Shown: piece after piece, positions 1 to 9,463 of the stretch
Numbering within the stretch: position 1 is the stretch's first letter
Layout: each line of letters begins with the position of its first letter
DNA from: Cyclobacteriaceae bacterium
GTDB taxonomy: Bacteria; Bacteroidota; Bacteroidia; Cytophagales; Cyclobacteriaceae
Assembly (NCBI GenBank): GCA_012033595.1
Contig: JAAUQL010000005.1
Span: forward strand, 1-64,000
DNA length: 64,000 nt
Reading direction: 5' to 3'
The notes under the pieces: generated by a model
Databases searched by the model: none
The model's input: the letters and a program-made list of their open reading frames with translations, nothing else
What the model was told of the DNA's origin: nothing
Program-made: the position numbers and the translations under genes

Positions 1-547
1 GATAAGCGCAGGTTTAAGGTGTACCCGATCAAAAACGAATTTCTGAACAGCGAAGCGGTGGTGTTTGAAACAGAGGTGTACAACGACATTTTACGAACAA
101 ACCTTTGGTCATAAAATCGAGCTGAAGGTGACCGACGAACAAAATAATACCCGGGGATATAGCTATGTGACGAGTGAAAAAAACGCGCGATACAGGATCA
201 GCGACCTGGAAAATGGCATATATAGCTATCGGGCTGCTGCCGACATCAACGGCAAGCAAGAGCAGGTGGAGGGCACCTTTACGGTCAATGACCTGCAAAT
301 TGAAACCACCAAACTGACCGCAGATCACAACCTGCTTAAGAATATTGCTTTGCAAAACAATGGACGCTTTTATGAAAAAAGCCAATTTGAGGCGCTTAGA
401 AGTGACCTTGAAGCACAGGAAAAAACAAATAAAATATATACTTCTGAAAGATACCTCGCCATTATCAATATGAAGTGGGGTTTTTTTATCCTCATCGTAG
501 TCGTAAGTGCAGAGTGGCTATTGCGGAAATATCACGGCAGCTATTAA
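1..547 (+). CDS. C-terminal part of a membrane-anchored protein (VWA/BatA-like tail), frameshifted
   Basis: Only the 3' part is in the window. The reading frame open from base 1 stops soon after a run of four T at 89-92. Removing one T joins it to the frame ending at the TAA at 545-547, giving a continuous protein of about 180 residues. It has a beta-rich extracytoplasmic stretch and, at the very end, one transmembrane helix followed by a short basic tail (WLLRKYHGSY). Large Bacteroidota proteins with von Willebrand-like domains often end this way, but no diagnostic motif is visible here, so the family is a guess. The lysoplasmalogenase gene starts 10 bases downstream. The extra T is one of many homopolymer indels in this window and is probably an error. 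Confidence 0.5.
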
Positions 548-556
548 TGACAGCTT

Positions 557-1279
557 ATGGACAAACATCGCCTCACTTCTGTATCGTTGTACGCATTCTT
601 TACCGTGTCTATCATCAACCTGCTCAATCAGGTGGTTCATATCTTGTGGGTGGACTTGCTCACCAAGCCCTTGCTTATGGTCACGCTGCTCCTATACTAT
701 CTGGCCGCCAGAAAGGTTGAATTTTCGCGGATCGCCATATTCATGATCGCGGCACTGGTATTTTCGTGGTTTGGCGATGTATTATTAATGTTGCAAGGCA
801 GGCTGGAAGGTATGTTTATTGCCGGGCTGGCTTCTTTCCTTATTGCGCATCTGTTCTATCTGGTGGTCTATCAGCAGGCCCGGCATACGGTTGTCCTGGG
901 CAGTTATAGTTTGTTTATTACTACACGCACTGTTTTTTTGCTGCTTGTGGGTTTTGCCCTTATTTATATGCTATATCCATCGCTCGGTTCTCTGGGTATC
1001 CCTGTTATGATATACACTGCGGTGATTATTTCTATGGCCTTAGCTGCACTTATACGGCGCGGGCGCACTACCGAAAAGAGTTTCATATCGGTGTACAGCG
1101 GTGCTTTATTGTTTATTATGTCAGATGCCATGCTGGCCATCAATAAGTTTCTGGATCCGCTGGTGCAGGCCGACTTGCTTGTGATGTCCACCTACATTGC
1201 CGCGCAGTTTTTAATTGTAAAAGGAATATTATTTCATGAGCATGCCCCTGCGGAGGCAGATGCCCAAAAAGGAGCCTGA
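557..1279 (+). CDS. Lysoplasmalogenase, YhhN/TMEM86 family
   Basis: A 240-residue, almost entirely hydrophobic protein with about eight predicted membrane helices. Hallmarks of the YhhN/TMEM86 family are visible: a KPLLM segment in helix 2, a WFGDVLLML segment near residue 75 and an SGALLFIMSDAMLAINKF segment near residue 185, with the conserved Asp residues of the helix faces. Family members hydrolyse the vinyl-ether bond of lysoplasmalogens in the membrane, although many bacterial members are untested. Length fits the family (about 210-240). The ATG follows the preceding gene by 10 bases, so the two may be co-transcribed. Substrate in this organism is inferred only. Confidence 0.85.
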   Translation: MDKHRLTSVSLYAFFTVSIINLLNQVVHILWVDLLTKPLLMVTLLLYYLAARKVEFSRIAIFMIAALVFSWFGDVLLMLQGRLEGMFIAGLASFLIAHLFYLVVYQQARHTVVLGSYSLFITTRTVFLLLVGFALIYMLYPSLGSLGIPVMIYTAVIISMALAALIRRGRTTEKSFISVYSGALLFIMSDAMLAINKFLDPLVQADLLVMSTYIAAQFLIVKGILFHEHAPAEADAQKGA

Positions 1280-1510
1280 TATCGGAGAAATGTCTGTAAT
1301 AGCAGCATTTCTTCCACCATCTTTCCTGCCCAGTGCCGATTTTCAGCGTGTTTGCTGGCATGATGAAGCATTAATATTGACAGCCGCGTTGAACCAAAAG
1401 ACCGTGAGATCACTGGGCAAGAGCCACTGGGTAAAAAAGATTGATGTGAAGAGATTAGCAGGACTTACTGTAGGAAAAAGTGTGAGATGACTTCTTGAGT
1501 GATAAGCCAT

Positions 1511-2017
1511 CTACAACAATCGGACAAAGCCGAGTTGTGTATTGAACAGTTTAAGAAAACCTCTAAACCCCTGGTTTAGTGTCGTAAATGCTGTGTTTTC
1601 GCATTCCTGGTACAATGATGTTTCGCGGGTGATTAGTTTGCCTTTTTGTGGAACAACCAGTTGATTGCTGTCGGTAAGCTTGATATAGACATTGACGCTC
1701 GCCGCATCAGCTATTACCCCATCAATTATATTTTTGAAAAATCCTGATTTCTTATTTGAAATTTTGAGTACACCATGCTCCATGTTGGTTTCTAGCAAAT
1801 CCAGGTATTTTTTCGGACCTTCAAAAACCACCTTTTGTTCATCGCCAATGGAAACATAAAAATTGCAAGCCAGGTCGATGTCCAGTTTGTGAAAAGCGTA
1901 GGTATCGATTACTTTCGAGCCTGTTTCGGTTTCATTGCGCAGAAAATTGGATTCTGATAGCCAAAGCCCGGCGATGACACAGACGAGAGCTGAATAATAG
2001 AATAGTTCTTTTTTCAT
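1511..2017 (-). CDS. Short DUF2807-like protein (putative auto-transporter adhesin head), C-terminally short
   Basis: 168 residues with an N-terminal hydrophobic anchor (about residues 6-24) and then a segment typical of DUF2807: YAFHKLDIDLACNFYVSIG, then a KYLDLLET region and VYIKLTDSNQLVV. DUF2807 proteins are usually about 220-250 residues with a long right-handed beta-helix. Here the family resemblance fades after about residue 125 and the remaining 40 residues look unrelated. The gene may be truncated or carry an undetected indel. No catalytic role is known for the family. It stands alone, convergent with the lysoplasmalogenase and followed upstream on the same strand by mscS. Compare the full-length DUF2807 gene at 59936-60685. 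Confidence 0.5.
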   Translation of the reverse strand: MKKELFYYSALVCVIAGLWLSESNFLRNETETGSKVIDTYAFHKLDIDLACNFYVSIGDEQKVVFEGPKKYLDLLETNMEHGVLKISNKKSGFFKNIIDGVIADAASVNVYIKLTDSNQLVVPQKGKLITRETSLYQECENTAFTTLNQGFRGFLKLFNTQLGFVRLL

Positions 2018-2138
2018 GGGGGTTGTTCTGATTTACTGTATAGATGTAGCCACCTGCAAAAAAGTTGCAGCGGCTACGGATTTTTTTTGATTTGGTTAAA
2101 TAAAAAATCCTGTTTTACAGTATTGCTTGGTTTAGACC

Positions 2139-3383
2139 CTATTTTGATCCGGCATCTGCTTCCCAGTCTTTGGGCCTGGCCATAAATTCCTGAAGCTTTT
2201 TATTGAGCGTAGCAGTTTCCATTTCAAATTCCGGTGAGTTGCCCTTTTTTTCCGGGAAGGTCTCCATGTGCAAGGTACGGGTCGGGAAGGCAAAATTGAC
2301 TCCGAGGTTTTCGGCAAGCTTAACAATTTCTATCAAAATCTCGTGCCTGCAACGGAGCTCGTCGCCCCAGGTGGGTACTTCGAAGAAAATATAAAACATG
2401 ATGTTGAGCGATGAATTAGCCAGATCATTGAAATAGATATGATAGTTATCTTTCCACGTATGTGGGTGTTTGGTCACAATGCCACGTAAGCCATCTACAA
2501 ATACATTGATCAGGTGGGCGGGCGTGTCGTAGGTAATGCCGATTTGGGTGGTAAATCGGCGATATCTGCGCAGTCCATGGTTGTCAACCGTTTTGTCCGC
2601 TATCATGCCATTGGGCACATAAGTGACCGAGTTGCGAAAGGTGCGTACCCTGGTAGCACGAAAGCCCACCTCTTCTACTGTACCATCTATATCGCCTGAG
2701 GTGATCCAGTCGCCAATCTGAAATGGCTTGTCAATGAAGATCATGATGGAGCCAAAGAAGTTTTTCAAAGTGTCTTGTGCAGCCAGGGCAAAGGCCAGTC
2801 CGCCAATGGACAGGCCGGTGAGCAGCGGCAGGATGTCGATATCGAGATTGGCCAATATGGCCAATACACCAATAATGATCACGAAAATTTTGAGCGCTTT
2901 GCGGAGCAGTGGCACCAATTGGTCGTCGAGTGTGCTTTCTGTCCGGTCTGCCAGTTTCACCAGGTATTCTCCCAGCACGTCCACAATGCGATAAAAAACA
3001 ATAGTGGCAAACACAGGCCACAGTGCTTTGAGCGCAATGATGGTGTAGGTGGTGATGGTCAATGGCAACTGCAGCACAGGTACCAGGAGCAGCAGTATGG
3101 GAAAAATAATCAGTATGCTCATGGGTTTGGCTATGGGTGCCATATAGCTGTCTGCCACCTTGCGATATCCATACCTGATCATGAAATTGATAATGATCTT
3201 TTCGATAATGAGGGTGAATATTTTGTGAAACACCATAGAGATGATGATGATGAGCAGAATGCCCACCAGTTGCCACAATTGCAACCCAAAATATTTTGAG
3301 GTACCCATTTTGGGCAGTAGGTCTAGCAATTTGTCCACTCCAAAGGGGTAGATCTCGGAATGGATTTCAGGGATATGCGCCAC
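2139..3383 (-). CDS. MscS-family mechanosensitive channel, 5' end lost at the IS boundary
   Basis: The 414 visible residues hold about four to five membrane helices (residues 35-190), then the pore-lining helix and MscS signature (LLTGLSIGGLAFALAAQDTLKNF, about 195-217) and the beta-domain (FQIGDWITSGDIDGTVEEVGFRATRVRTF). MscS-like channels release solutes on hypo-osmotic shock. No ATG precedes this GTG. The same frame stays open upstream, without a start codon, right up to the IS end at 3451 (it encodes a peptide containing HIYLEKIGSRWYYSS). This means the original gene continued further 5' and was cut by the IS. The missing N-terminal part is not found on the other side of the IS, so adjacent DNA was probably deleted. 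The channel core is intact, but export and expression are uncertain. Confidence 0.85.
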   Translation of the reverse strand: MAHIPEIHSEIYPFGVDKLLDLLPKMGTSKYFGLQLWQLVGILLIIIISMVFHKIFTLIIEKIIINFMIRYGYRKVADSYMAPIAKPMSILIIFPILLLLVPVLQLPLTITTYTIIALKALWPVFATIVFYRIVDVLGEYLVKLADRTESTLDDQLVPLLRKALKIFVIIIGVLAILANLDIDILPLLTGLSIGGLAFALAAQDTLKNFFGSIMIFIDKPFQIGDWITSGDIDGTVEEVGFRATRVRTFRNSVTYVPNGMIADKTVDNHGLRRYRRFTTQIGITYDTPAHLINVFVDGLRGIVTKHPHTWKDNYHIYFNDLANSSLNIMFYIFFEVPTWGDELRCRHEILIEIVKLAENLGVNFAFPTRTLHMETFPEKKGNSPEFEMETATLNKKLQEFMARPKDWEADAGSK

Positions 3384-3450
3384 CGTCTCCGAGGAGTAGT
3401 ACCATCTGGAGCCAATCTTTTCGAGGTAGATGTGCGGGTATTTGCTATGA

Positions 3451-3464
3451 ACCTGAGTTCGATT
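3451..3464 (+). repeat. IS982 left terminal inverted repeat
   Basis: ACCTGAGTTCGATT, a perfect inverted match to 4444-4457. The match stops on both sides, which fixes the ends of the element at 3451 and 4457. Confidence 0.9.
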
Positions 3465-3546
3465 AATAAATAGGAGGAATTATATAAAATCCATGCTTTT
3501 TGGTTATATTAAAGCTTTGACAATCAACAATATAACCTACAAAAGC

Positions 3547-4443
3547 ATGGAATTAACAGATGATAAAATTACCGAAATTTTCTATCTTGTAGACGATTTC
3601 TGCCAAGAATTTGACAAATCGGTCAAAAACCACCTCTTGGGGCATAAGCCCAGGAGAAAGCCCAAGATGTGCTGTAGCGAGGTGATCACCATCATGGTGG
3701 CCTTTCATCTTGGGAGCTTTAGGAACATGAAGCATTTCTATCTTTATTTTGTCCAAAAACATATGGCACACCTTTTTCCGAACACGGTATCCTACAACAG
3801 GTTTGTAGAGCTCATGCAGGCCGCTACCTTACCAATGGCCCTGTGCCTGAAAACATGCTGTTTTGGCGAAGGGACTGGTATTTCATTTATTGATTCCACG
3901 CCCATCCGTGTTTGCAAAAACAAAAGGATAAAGCGCAACAAGGTCTTTAAAGATGTGGCCCAGGTGGGCAAATCGACCATGGGCTATTTCTTTGGGTTCA
4001 AGCTTCATATTGTCATCAATGACAAGGGGGAACTGCTTAATTTCGTCATTACGCAAGGAAATGTAGATGACCGCGAACCTTTGAAAAACAAGCGGTTTGT
4101 CAACGCTTTGAAGGGAAAGCTATTTGCCGACAAAGGCTACCTCTCAAAACACCTTACGGAAATCCTTTTCATGGATGGGCTTCATTTGATCACAAGTATC
4201 CGGAACAATATGAAAAACTGCCTAATGGAATTAAAAGATAAAATACTCCTCAGGAAGAGATCAGTCATAGAAACTGTAAACGATGAACTGAAGAATATCT
4301 GTCAGGTGGAGCACTCCAGGCACAGGTCCTTTTCTAACTTTATTACTAATTTGATCTCAGGACTTATTGCTTATTCCTTCATGCCAAAAAAGCCGACAAT
4401 CAAATATGAGAGTGTCACAACGGATCAAATCGCACTGTTTTAA
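3547..4443 (+). CDS. IS982-family transposase
   Basis: A DDE transposase of 298 residues from the ATG at 3547. An in-frame ATG at 3493 would add 18 residues, but the downstream start matches the usual beginning of the family (ELTDDKITEIFYLVDDF). Catalytic positions are recognisable: Asp in FIDSTPIRVC, Asp in LFADKGYLS and Glu in KRSVIETVNDELK. The basic stretch KNKRIKRNKVF follows the first Asp, as is common in this family. It carries out cut-and-paste movement of its own element. The frame is intact over its whole length, so the copy could be active. Its stop codon lies directly at the right inverted repeat. Confidence 0.92.
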   Translation: MELTDDKITEIFYLVDDFCQEFDKSVKNHLLGHKPRRKPKMCCSEVITIMVAFHLGSFRNMKHFYLYFVQKHMAHLFPNTVSYNRFVELMQAATLPMALCLKTCCFGEGTGISFIDSTPIRVCKNKRIKRNKVFKDVAQVGKSTMGYFFGFKLHIVINDKGELLNFVITQGNVDDREPLKNKRFVNALKGKLFADKGYLSKHLTEILFMDGLHLITSIRNNMKNCLMELKDKILLRKRSVIETVNDELKNICQVEHSRHRSFSNFITNLISGLIAYSFMPKKPTIKYESVTTDQIALF

Positions 4444-4457
4444 AATCGAACTCAGGT
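4444..4457 (+). repeat. IS982 right terminal inverted repeat
   Basis: AATCGAACTCAGGT, the reverse complement of 3451-3464 with no mismatch. It directly follows the transposase stop codon at 4441-4443. Confidence 0.9.
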
Positions 4458-4487
4458 ATTTAGTTTTAGTAGCCTGGTATGAGCACC

Positions 4488-5831
4488 TCATTCATTTGCT
4501 GAGCCCAACAGGTTTTGGTCAATAAATTTTGTGGATTTTGCGCCGAGTTCCTTCAGCCTTTCGGTCTTTCTGATCAGGTTGTCTCTACCATCCGAGAGCT
4601 TTTTCATGGCTTCCTGGTAGCTTTTGGAGGTGGTGTCCAGATTTTTGCCTACCGACATCAGGTCTTCGGTAAAGGCCACAAACTTATCGTAAAGCTGCCC
4701 ACCCTGGCGGGCGATTTCCAGGGCATGTTTGTTTTGGTTTTCCTGCCTCCATATACTGGCTATGGTGCGCAAAGTGGCTATCAGGGTCGAGGGACTTACG
4801 ATAACGATATTTCTGTCGTAGGCATCGAGAAAGAGTTCTGTATCATGTTGAACCGCCAGGCTAAAGGCCGGTTCGATGGGCATAAAGAGCAGCACAAAAT
4901 CCAGCGAACCGATCTGATACATGGCCTGGTAGTTTTTTTCACTCAGTCCTTTGATGTGCGATCGTATGGACAGTAAGTGGTTTTTGATCTCCAACTCCCT
5001 TTGGCCGGCAACATCGGCATTGCAATACCTTTCATATGCATTGAGTGAAACTTTGGAGTCGATGATGATGTTTTTTTGCGCTGGCAAGCGAACTACCACA
5101 TCGGGTTGTAGCCGTCGTCCTTCCGGGTTGGTCATTGATACCTGTACTTCGTATTGTTCTCCCTTGGCAAGGCCGGATTTTTCAAGGATGGATTCCAGCA
5201 TGTATTCGCCCCAATTGCCCCGTGTTTTGCTCTCACCTTTCAGGGCTTTGGTCAGGTTTTCGGCTTCTTTGGTGATTTGCAGGTTGAGCTCCCTCAGTCC
5301 GATGATCTGTTCCTTGAGAGCCGAATTTCGCTCTATACTTTCTTTGTTGGTCGATTCTACTTTGCGTTCAAATTCGATGATCTTTTCCCTTAGTGGAGTC
5401 AATATTTCCCCGAGGTTGATTTTGTTCTGATCGGTAAATTTTTTTGTTTTTTCCTCCAGGATTTCATTGGCCAGATTTTTAAACTGATTTTGAAATTTTT
5501 CCTGAAGGCTTTCCAGGTCGGTTTTTTGTTCGTGAAGCCGCTGGTTTAGGTTTTTCAACTCTTCTGTTCTGGTGGCCAGGGCGATGGAGGTGCGGTGGTT
5601 TAGCTCACGCTCCATCCTGATCTCATTTCGCAATGATGAGGACTCCTCCTGTAAATTCGCCAGTTTACCCTCGGCCAGCTTCTGTGCGATCTGAAGGGCT
5701 GCCCGTTCGCTTTCTAATTGCCGTATTTCTTCGGGTTTCAGTGGGTTGGTACTTTTATAATAATAAAAAAACGCCACGCCGGTTGCCGTGCCACCCAATA
5801 CAATTCCGATCAAAAGGTATAGCATGTCCAT
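4488..5831 (-). CDS. rmuC: DNA recombination protein RmuC
   Basis: About 447 residues from the ATG at 5831, chosen because it begins a clean membrane anchor (MDMLYLLIGIVLGG). A longer in-frame start at 5897 adds a charged leader unlike the family. After the anchor comes a long coiled coil (about residues 35-190) and then the RmuC nuclease-like core, seen in RGNWGEYMLESILEKSGL, PDVVVRLPAQKNIIIDSKVSL and FVLLFMPIEPAF. RmuC limits inversions at short inverted repeats and is membrane-tethered. The gene ends 31 bases from the right end of the IS and has no partner gene nearby. Confidence 0.92.
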   Translation of the reverse strand: MDMLYLLIGIVLGGTATGVAFFYYYKSTNPLKPEEIRQLESERAALQIAQKLAEGKLANLQEESSSLRNEIRMERELNHRTSIALATRTEELKNLNQRLHEQKTDLESLQEKFQNQFKNLANEILEEKTKKFTDQNKINLGEILTPLREKIIEFERKVESTNKESIERNSALKEQIIGLRELNLQITKEAENLTKALKGESKTRGNWGEYMLESILEKSGLAKGEQYEVQVSMTNPEGRRLQPDVVVRLPAQKNIIIDSKVSLNAYERYCNADVAGQRELEIKNHLLSIRSHIKGLSEKNYQAMYQIGSLDFVLLFMPIEPAFSLAVQHDTELFLDAYDRNIVIVSPSTLIATLRTIASIWRQENQNKHALEIARQGGQLYDKFVAFTEDLMSVGKNLDTTSKSYQEAMKKLSDGRDNLIRKTERLKELGAKSTKFIDQNLLGSANE

Positions 5832-6059
5832 GATTGATTCATTTTTGACATAATATTGAAAAAATTGCCGAACACCAACCCCCTTCAGTATTTTCAAAAA
5901 CCTGAAGGATGGGTGCCGGCACTTAGTTTATGCTGCCGCAGCTATTGCGCTTAATTTTTTTGGGGAAGACCCAAATAATACAAAAGACCGGCATAGTGTT
6001 GATGATTCGCTCTTTCACCCGTCTGGCTCGTATCCCGGCAGAATGCGCCTTATTGCGAA

Positions 6060-7498
6060 TCAGTTGGCATTGGGAAGGTTCACTTTGAACGCCGCTTCCA
6101 TCTCTCGATGCAAAATGCTGCTGAGTGAATCTACCAGCGGGCATGCTGAGGCATCTCAGAGATATTTACATTTTCATTGGGATCGGTGCTGTGGTCGTAG
6201 AGCATCCTTCCCACATAGTTGTTGTCTTTATCGAAGTACTCGGTGTATAGATAGTTGTCGGAAATAATCGACTCGCCATCCACATATCTGGAATAAATCA
6301 CATCTTTGAACTTCTGATCCGGGTTGTTTAGCAAAGGTACAAAGCTTCTGCCTTGCCATTGTGGCAAATCTTCCAGTCCGGCCAACTCGCTCAGCGTTGG
6401 AAAAATGTCGATATATTCGGCCAGAGCATCGGTTACCTGGCCTTGTTCAAATCCCGGTGCGCTAATGATCATCGGCACGCGCATGGCCACGTCAAAGTTG
6501 GAATGCTTGCACCACATGGTGTGTTCGCCGAGTTGCCAGCCATGATCGCCCCATAATATCACAATAGTGTTTTTGCGCATATCCAATTCATCGAGTGCGT
6601 CCAGCAGGCGGCCTATCTGGGCATCGGTATAGCTCACACAAGCGTAGTATCCCCTGATGAGGGTAAGGGCCATTTCGTCAGAAACCGGACCCTTTTCTGG
6701 TACTCCATAGTATTTGCGCAATTCGCCAAAGTTGTGAATGGCCACATCCGGCACATTTTCCGGACGGTAATAATTGTCGGGCAAAGCGATGGTTTCGGCC
6801 GGGTACAGATCCCAATATTTTTGAGGCGCATTAAAAGGTAGATGAGGCTTAAGAAAGCCCGCTGCTATGAAAAATGGCTCACCGGTATCTTTCAGTCTTC
6901 GTAAGTCTCTTATGGTTTTGTTGGCAATTTTACCGTCAAAGTATGCCGAATCCTCAACCAAAGGCCATTCGTATGGCCAGGCGCGCTTATTTTCGGTGGT
7001 TTGGGTGAGTGCCCGGTTTTCTTCCGAGATGTAGTTTTGCCAAAGGCCATCGGCTGATTTTGGGTGCCATGCAGGCTCAGACCAACTTTCAGGGATGTCA
7101 TCGCGGTGGTGGAATATCTTGCCGTTGGAAATAGTGACATATCCGTTGTTTTTAAAATGCTCCGGCAGGCTGATGGCCTCGGGCACATCATTTTGGGCAT
7201 AAGTATGATACTGGACATAGCGGTTTCTGGTGGGTTTGATGCCCGTCAGCAAACTGGCGCGCGAGGCACCACATACGGGCACATTGCAGTAGGCATGTGT
7301 AAAGGCCAACCCTTCGGAGGCAAGTCGGTCGATATTTGGCGATTTGATATGGCTCGACCCATAAAGGTTGAGCTCAGGGCGCAAATCGTCAACGGCAATA
7401 AAAAGCACATTTGGCTTTTGGGACACTTGCTCTTCGGAGCAGGAACACAATGCAAAAAGTAGTATTGCTATAAAAGCAAAATGAGACATGCGGTGCAT
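6060..7498 (-). CDS. Secreted sulfatase, iduronate-2-sulfatase-like; one frameshift near the 3' end
   Basis: Signal peptide with a lipobox-like ALCSC (about residues 16-20), then the alkaline-phosphatase-superfamily sulfatase fold. Metal ligands DD lie at 37-38 (FIAVDDLRPEL). The formylglycine motif C-G-A-S-R is at 76-80, with Ala in place of the more usual Pro. HLPF and GDHGWQLGEH follow downstream. It hydrolyses sulfate esters, probably of polysaccharides, at the cell surface or in the periplasm. As written, the frame ends at 6131. One missing base near 6137 (probably a C in a CCC run on the minus strand) would extend it through LVDSLSSILHREMEAAFKV to the TGA at 6060-6062, giving 479 residues. 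Active enzyme needs a formylglycine-generating maturase, which is not in this window. Confidence 0.88.
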
Positions 7499-7878
7499 AA
7501 TTGTGATTAGTTTAAAATTAAAAATTAGATTATTCCAAGGTACAAAAAAGAGTCAATGTAATGCCGAAGAACATTTCAATATTTTTAACCAAATGGTTTT
7601 TCTGAGACATCTCGTACAAAATGGTAGTCTTTTTTGATGAGTTGCACAAAAAAACCGGTCATTTTTATGTTTTGATATCATCCACAATAATGCTTTCGGT
7701 ATCACCACGTTTTACCCTCCCGGGCAGTAGATTTAGATTTTGCCTTCAGAAAATACCAGGAAACAATACTTTGAAATATCATTATTTTGTATTATTTTGC
7801 CCTAGCTTGGGGAAAAGTTTTTTTATCGAAACTATCCTTCGCATGCATTGACCTATTACTCACTAAATACTATAGCAT
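7499..7878. other. Divergent intergenic region, sulfatase / CBS gene
   Basis: AT-rich, with many A and T tracts. I see no tRNA, no convincing small gene and no complete promoter pair. One 76-codon plus-strand frame (7621-7851) has no family character. Both flanking genes are transcribed outward, so their promoters must lie here. Confidence 0.5.
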
Positions 7879-8337
7879 ATGAATTTCACTCCTAAATTTG
7901 AAGTCAAATCACCAGAAAACGCCCAAAAAGGCTATGAGCCGGTTACCAACTATATGGCCAGAGATCTCATCACCTTTAAGCCCGACGATGAAATAGGAAC
8001 TGTGATAGCCGTGCTCAACGAAAAACAGATATCAGGGGCACCGGTACTCAACGACCGCAAAGAACTGGTGGGCATTATCTCAGAGCAGGACTGTCTCAAG
8101 GTGGTGATTGACTCGGTGTATCACAATCAACCCGTCAGCAAACATTTTGTAAAGGACTATATGCATACCGACCTGATCACCATCTCAGAAAACGCCGATG
8201 TGGTTGATGTGGCCAACATGTTTTTGAAACACAGATTTCGTCGCTTTCCGGTGGTAAAAGATGGCAAACTGCTCGGGCAGGTCAGCAAGCGCGACATACT
8301 GCGGGCTGCATTGAAGATAAAGTTTACCACCTGGTAA
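7879..8337 (+). CDS. CBS-domain pair protein
   Basis: 152 residues with two CBS motifs in tandem. The first runs over about residues 25-85 (MARDLITFKPDDEIGTVIAVL ending in GIISEQDCLK), the second over about 95-150 (MHTDLITISENADVVDVAN ending in GQVSKRDILRA). Such stand-alone Bateman modules bind adenosyl nucleotides and act as energy or redox sensors, but no partner enzyme is adjacent. The gene is monocistronic, with a clear rho-independent terminator 24 bases after the stop. Confidence 0.88.
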   Translation: MNFTPKFEVKSPENAQKGYEPVTNYMARDLITFKPDDEIGTVIAVLNEKQISGAPVLNDRKELVGIISEQDCLKVVIDSVYHNQPVSKHFVKDYMHTDLITISENADVVDVANMFLKHRFRRFPVVKDGKLLGQVSKRDILRAALKIKFTTW

Positions 8338-8361
8338 TCAGTACCAAATTAACTGCAATGG

Positions 8362-8390
8362 GGAATATGAGCTTTCATATTCCTTTTTTT
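8362..8390 (+). terminator. Rho-independent terminator of the CBS gene
   Basis: Perfect 9-base stem GGAATATGA / TCATATTCC with a GCTT loop (8362-8383), followed by seven T. Confidence 0.85.
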
Positions 8391-8414
8391 GCCTTTTATT
8401 TCCTAAAAGGACTA

Positions 8415-8422
8415 TACCTTTG
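8415..8422 (+). promoter_or_regulatory. Putative Bacteroidota -7 box (TAnnTTTG)
   Basis: TACCTTTG lies 22 bases upstream of the ATG at 8445, after the preceding terminator. A TTTG at 8388-8391 could serve as the -33 element, though the spacing of 23 bases is slightly long. Its position supports 8445 rather than the TTG at 8420 as the start of the next gene. Confidence 0.45.
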
Positions 8423-8444
8423 TTGCACGTAGTGACCCACAAAT

Positions 8445-9463
8445 ATGAAGCTATCCCGAAATCTGTTCTTGAGTACGGTCTTTCCCTGCTATGTTTGCTG
8501 TATGGCATAGCGGGCAAAGCACAGCAGCAAGGTCTCTTCGATACTGACGAAGTGCTGGATGTGACACTGACCACCGATATCAAAAACCTGCTCAAAACCA
8601 AAAAAGAGGGGGAATACCAGCCTGCCGGTTTTTTGATGGAAGGCAAAACCTATGAAATAAAAGTGAAGGCCAGGGGCAACTACCGACGCGAAAACTGTGA
8701 GTTTCCACCGATCACGCTCAACTTTGCCAAAGCCGATTTTGAACACAATTCCTATATGCAATTGGACAAGCTAAAGCTGGTGAACACCTGCAACATGCAA
8801 AAATCCTATGAGCAATACATCCTGAGCGAATATCTGGTTTACCGGGCTTTCAACCTACTTAGCGACAAGAGTTTTAAGGTGCGTCTGCTCAGGATAAGCT
8901 ACGTAGATAGCCACGACAAGATAAAAACCGTGACGCGATATGGTTTTGTCATCGAAGACCAATATATGTTGGCGCAGCGACTTGGCGGAATGATGATTCA
9001 GACCGAAGGCATCCGCGACAGATCGACCAATAAAAGGCAAATTGTGATGCTGTCCATTTTTCAGTTTATGATAGGCAATACTGATTGGTCTATTCCCCGG
9101 TTGCACAATGTAAAACTGCTGAAAATAAACCAGGTGAACGAACCAGCGCCCTATGTCATTCCTTACGATTTTGACTATACCGGAATGGTAGATGCCTCCT
9201 ATGCCACCCCTTCGCCCATCCTGGGCATCAGTTCGCTACGGGAGCGCCTGTTTTGGGGCAAGTGCTATACCGAAGGGGAATTGAAAATGGCCATTGAGGA
9301 ATTTAAGGACAAAAAAAAGGAGTTCTACCAATTGTATGAAGACTGTGAACTCCTTGACAAGTCAAATTTGCTTGCTTCCCTTGATTTTTGGACAGTTTTT
9401 ATAAGATCATCGAAGACGAAAAAGAGCTGGAAAAGGTATTTTATTGATCAGTGCAAGGAGTAA
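8445..9463 (+). CDS. Secreted CotH-like protein, with three probable indels
   Basis: The plus-strand frame around 8465-9463 lacks a normal start. Adding one T to the TTT at 8481-8483 links it to the ATG at 8445 and creates a textbook signal peptide (start MKLSRNLFLSTV, cleavage near GKAQ). Near the end, one T missing at 9385-9389 and one T extra at 9439-9442 replace an acidic helix (FYKIIEDEKELEKVF) by a basic, unlikely one without closing the frame. The repaired protein has 339 residues. The core contains VKARGNYRRENCEFPP, FMIGNTDWSIPRLHNV and VIPYDFDYTGMVD, which recall the CotH kinase fold (N-T-D and D-F-D motifs). Bacteroidota homologues are common but uncharacterised, so function is unknown. 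Confidence 0.65.

Larger units (their letters stand above)
3451..4457 (+). mobile_element. IS982-family insertion sequence (about 1.0 kb)
   Basis: A 1007-base element bounded by perfect 14-base terminal inverted repeats (3451-3464 and 4444-4457) that begin with AC, as in IS982-family ends. It encodes a single transposase whose TAA stop lies right at the right-hand repeat. No obvious target-site duplication is seen in the flanks (the left flank ends in CTATGA, the right begins ATTTAG). That fits an old insertion or a deletion next to the element. The neighbouring channel gene on the minus strand has lost its 5' end at the left boundary. Confidence 0.9.

Noticed and set aside
1236-1490. 84-codon plus-strand frame after the lysoplasmalogenase gene
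   Set aside because: It overlaps the end of that gene, has no recognisable family features and no signal or domain pattern. The 1280-1510 gap seems to be non-coding.
5930-6267. Long open plus-strand frame opposite the sulfatase 3' end
   Set aside because: Most of it is the antisense of the repaired sulfatase C-terminus, and it has no clear start. The minus-strand reading explains the region better.
7621-7851. 76-codon plus-strand frame upstream of the CBS gene
   Set aside because: Composition is not protein-like and there is no family resemblance. It lies in an AT-rich promoter region.
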